Of a DNA stretch of 43,762 bases, positions 42,654 to 43,762 are shown piece by piece; position 1 is the first letter of the stretch, and each line of letters starts with the position of its first letter. This DNA comes from Bacteroidota bacterium (lineage in GTDB: Bacteria > Bacteroidota > Bacteroidia > Bacteroidales > GCA-2748055), in contig JAHEEC010000027.1 in the NCBI GenBank assembly GCA_024640885.1, positions 1-43,762 of the forward strand. Direction: 5' to 3'. The notes beneath the pieces were generated by a model. That model did no database searches and was not told the DNA's origin. It worked only from the letters and a program-made list of their open reading frames with translations. Both the position numbers and the translations under genes were made by a program.

Positions 42654-43367
42654 TCAGAACCGCCCGATCAGGCTGTAATCTTCCGTATTGCAGTAGATCT
42701 GGCTAAAAAAAGAGAATCCGGGCCTGTTGGTCTCCATCCTGCGGTCAAGCCGGAGGATGGGATGATTCCTTTTTACTTTGAAGTGCTCCTGGATGCGCTG
42801 GTCAGCTGCAATGGCAAGGATTTTCTGTTCACCACCCTTTACCTGGATCTGATAGTGTTTGCGAAGGATCTCGAACAACGACCTGTTTTCAAAATTCCTT
42901 GAAGTAAAGCGGGGCAGGTTCAGGTTTGGGATCATGGTGATGTCATAAAATACCGGAGTATCGTTGATCAGTCTCAACCGCTCCATGTAGATGCATCCAA
43001 GGCTTTTTTCCCGCTCGGTGATCTCATATCCGAAAGCATGTTTCCAACTTCGAATGCCGGGTTTCACGATGATCATTGTTTTGAGGTGGTCCTTCCCGAT
43101 GGCCGATGTGGTCCCTGAGAGCGAGAGGATCCCGATGCCCTTCGGGCGGCCCTGAACGATGCTGCCCTTTCCCTGGTGCCGAAGGATGAATCCATCATTG
43201 ACCAGCAGATCCAGGGCCTTTCTCACCGTAGGCCTGGTGAGGTGATGGGCGGCGCATAGCTCGTTTTCCGAAGGCAGCAGGTCGCCCCGCTGGTAGGTCC
43301 CGTCTTCCATCAAGCTCCTGAGCTTTTCATAGAGCCTCCGGTATTGCGGAGCCACATTCAGGGCCAT
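42654..43367 (-). CDS. GntR/HutC-family transcriptional regulator (UTRA domain)
   Basis: The 237-residue regulator has an N-terminal winged helix (Y-R-R-L-Y-E-K-L-R then L-P-S-E-N-E-L-C-A, R-P-T-V-R-K-A-L-D-L-L and G-K-G-S-I-V) and a C-terminal UTRA ligand domain (about 90-235). HutC-type members sense small effectors such as sugar phosphates or histidine derivatives and usually repress a divergent operon. It is divergent from the E2 gene, with the 16-bp palindrome at 43548-43563 as its likely operator. Confidence 0.92.
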   Translation of the reverse strand: MALNVAPQYRRLYEKLRSLMEDGTYQRGDLLPSENELCAAHHLTRPTVRKALDLLVNDGFILRHQGKGSIVQGRPKGIGILSLSGTTSAIGKDHLKTMIIVKPGIRSWKHAFGYEITEREKSLGCIYMERLRLINDTPVFYDITMIPNLNLPRFTSRNFENRSLFEILRKHYQIQVKGGEQKILAIAADQRIQEHFKVKRNHPILRLDRRMETNRPGFSFFSQIYCNTEDYSLIGRF

Positions 43368-43408
43368 TGGTTGTAAGGTTTAGATGTATAGTTCACCAAA
43401 TTAAGTTG

Positions 43409-43439
43409 TAAATATATGTAATAGTATGAATCCGGCAAA
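43409..43439 (-). promoter_or_regulatory. GntR gene promoter
   Basis: On the minus strand TTTG (plus CAAA, 43436-43439) and TATATTTA (plus 43409-43416) are 19 bp apart, matching the -33/-7 Bacteroidota pattern. The ATG is about 42 bp downstream. The surrounding 43368-43612 gap is AT-rich. It also holds the inverted repeat ATTATAA-N6-TTATAAT (43457-43476), of unknown meaning. Confidence 0.5.
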
Positions 43440-43538
43440 ATATTCTGCAGAAAACGATTATAAATGCCATTATAATAGATATATAAATAATTATTTTCAG
43501 GGTATTGAAGAAATCTTTTTTTATCGATAAATATGTAT

Positions 43539-43546
43539 TATATTTG
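43539..43546 (+). promoter_or_regulatory. E2 gene -7 box
   Basis: TATATTTG is an exact TAnnTTTG match, 67 bp upstream of the E2 ATG. The expected -33 position is T-rich (43515-43522) without a clear TTTG. Confidence 0.55.
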
Positions 43547-43547
43547 T

Positions 43548-43563
43548 ACTTGTATATACAAGT
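43548..43563. promoter_or_regulatory. Perfect 16-bp palindrome, likely GntR operator
   Basis: ACTTGTATATACAAGT is an exact palindrome starting 2 bp after the E2 -7 box. Its TTGTATATACAA core resembles GntR/HutC-type operators such as those of TreR (from memory). The divergent GntR gene is the obvious cognate repressor. Confidence 0.7.
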
Positions 43564-43612
43564 GGTGTAAATGTGAACGATCAGGGGGAGTGTTAAACTT
43601 TGGAGGGATCAT

Positions 43613-43762
43613 ATGGCTGCAGCAGTAATTATGCCCCGTCAGGGACAATCCGTGGAACGGTGTATCCTGACTACATGGTACAAAAAGGTAGGGGAGGAGG
43701 TCTCCCGCGGGGAGCTTCTTTTTGCATATGAAACGGATAAGGCAGCCTTCGAAGAGGAGGCA
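43613..43762 (+). CDS. 2-oxoacid dehydrogenase E2 component, N-terminal lipoyl domain (truncated)
   Basis: Only 50 residues are inside the window. They read as a lipoyl domain: M-P-R-Q-G-Q-S-V-E near the start, W-Y-K-K-V-G-E-E-V, then the lipoylation motif E-T-D-K-A with Lys43. E2 proteins carry acyl groups between E1 and E3 of pyruvate, branched-chain or acetoin dehydrogenase complexes; the complex type cannot be told from this part. GGAGGG at 43602-43607 is an unusually good ribosome-binding site for this phylum and fixes ATG 43613. The gene runs off the right edge. Confidence 0.88.
   Translation, partial: MAAAVIMPRQGQSVERCILTTWYKKVGEEVSRGELLFAYETDKAAFEEEA

Overview
The window is a chromosomal segment from a member of the Bacteroidota, most likely a Bacteroidales or Marinilabiliales-type organism. 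The evidence is a type IX secretion 'type B' C-terminal sorting domain, an OmpA/PD40 outer-membrane protein, DUF1080 lipoproteins, a GH106 rhamnosidase, a SusF-like domain, AUG starts without strong Shine-Dalgarno sequences, and several TAnnTTTG-type -7 promoter boxes. Coding density is very high. I see no rRNA, tRNA, CRISPR array, transposase or phage gene. No gene-free stretch exceeds 300 bases; the longest is 245 bp (43368-43612). Both ends of the window cut through genes.

Region 1 (1-9888, all +) is housekeeping: a TPR protein and an OmpA/PD40 protein, then gcvT-comB, then a five-gene operon serC-serA-DUF1015-yggS-DHOD-like. This is serine/glycine/one-carbon metabolism with a PLP-homeostasis protein. 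Region 2 (9892-14748, -) is a four-gene operon: DUF6702 protein, large T9SS-sorted FN3 protein, TPR protein, HEAT-like protein. Divergent from it are a HupE/UreJ-type membrane protein and a XerD-type recombinase (14783-16281, +). A short AT-rich insert (about 16.4-17.5 kb) carries a DUF6090-like/SusF-like fusion.

Region 3 (17.5-42.6 kb) is a carbohydrate-processing neighbourhood. It contains an SDR epimerase-like gene and a sorbitol-type Zn dehydrogenase, an exported PIG-L deacetylase, three DUF1080 lipoproteins, a sugar-porter MFS protein and four Tat-exported Gfo/Idh/MocA oxidoreductases. It also has a four-gene operon: NCS1 permease, 59-aa membrane protein, DUF5009/NagX-like acyltransferase and exported nitrilase-fold hydrolase. 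The L-rhamnose operon lies here too: an AraC regulator divergent from rhaA, class II aldolase, FGGY kinase and GH106 lipoprotein, followed by a convergent HAD phosphatase. Gfo/Idh plus DUF1080 sets are known from bacterial 3-keto-glycoside breakdown. The inference is that this locus cleaves rhamnose-containing and perhaps 3-oxidised glycosides outside the cytoplasm and feeds the released rhamnose into RhaA-kinase-aldolase.

Region 4 (42.65-43.76 kb) is a GntR/HutC regulator divergent from a truncated lipoyl-domain E2 gene. A perfect 16-bp palindrome lies directly after the E2 -7 box.

The most notable non-coding signals are four operator-like palindromes in promoter regions (4901-4916, 25145-25162, 38456-38475, 43548-43563). 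The most notable overlooked gene is the 59-aa membrane protein at 28526-28705, joined by a 4-bp ATGA overlap to the permease gene.
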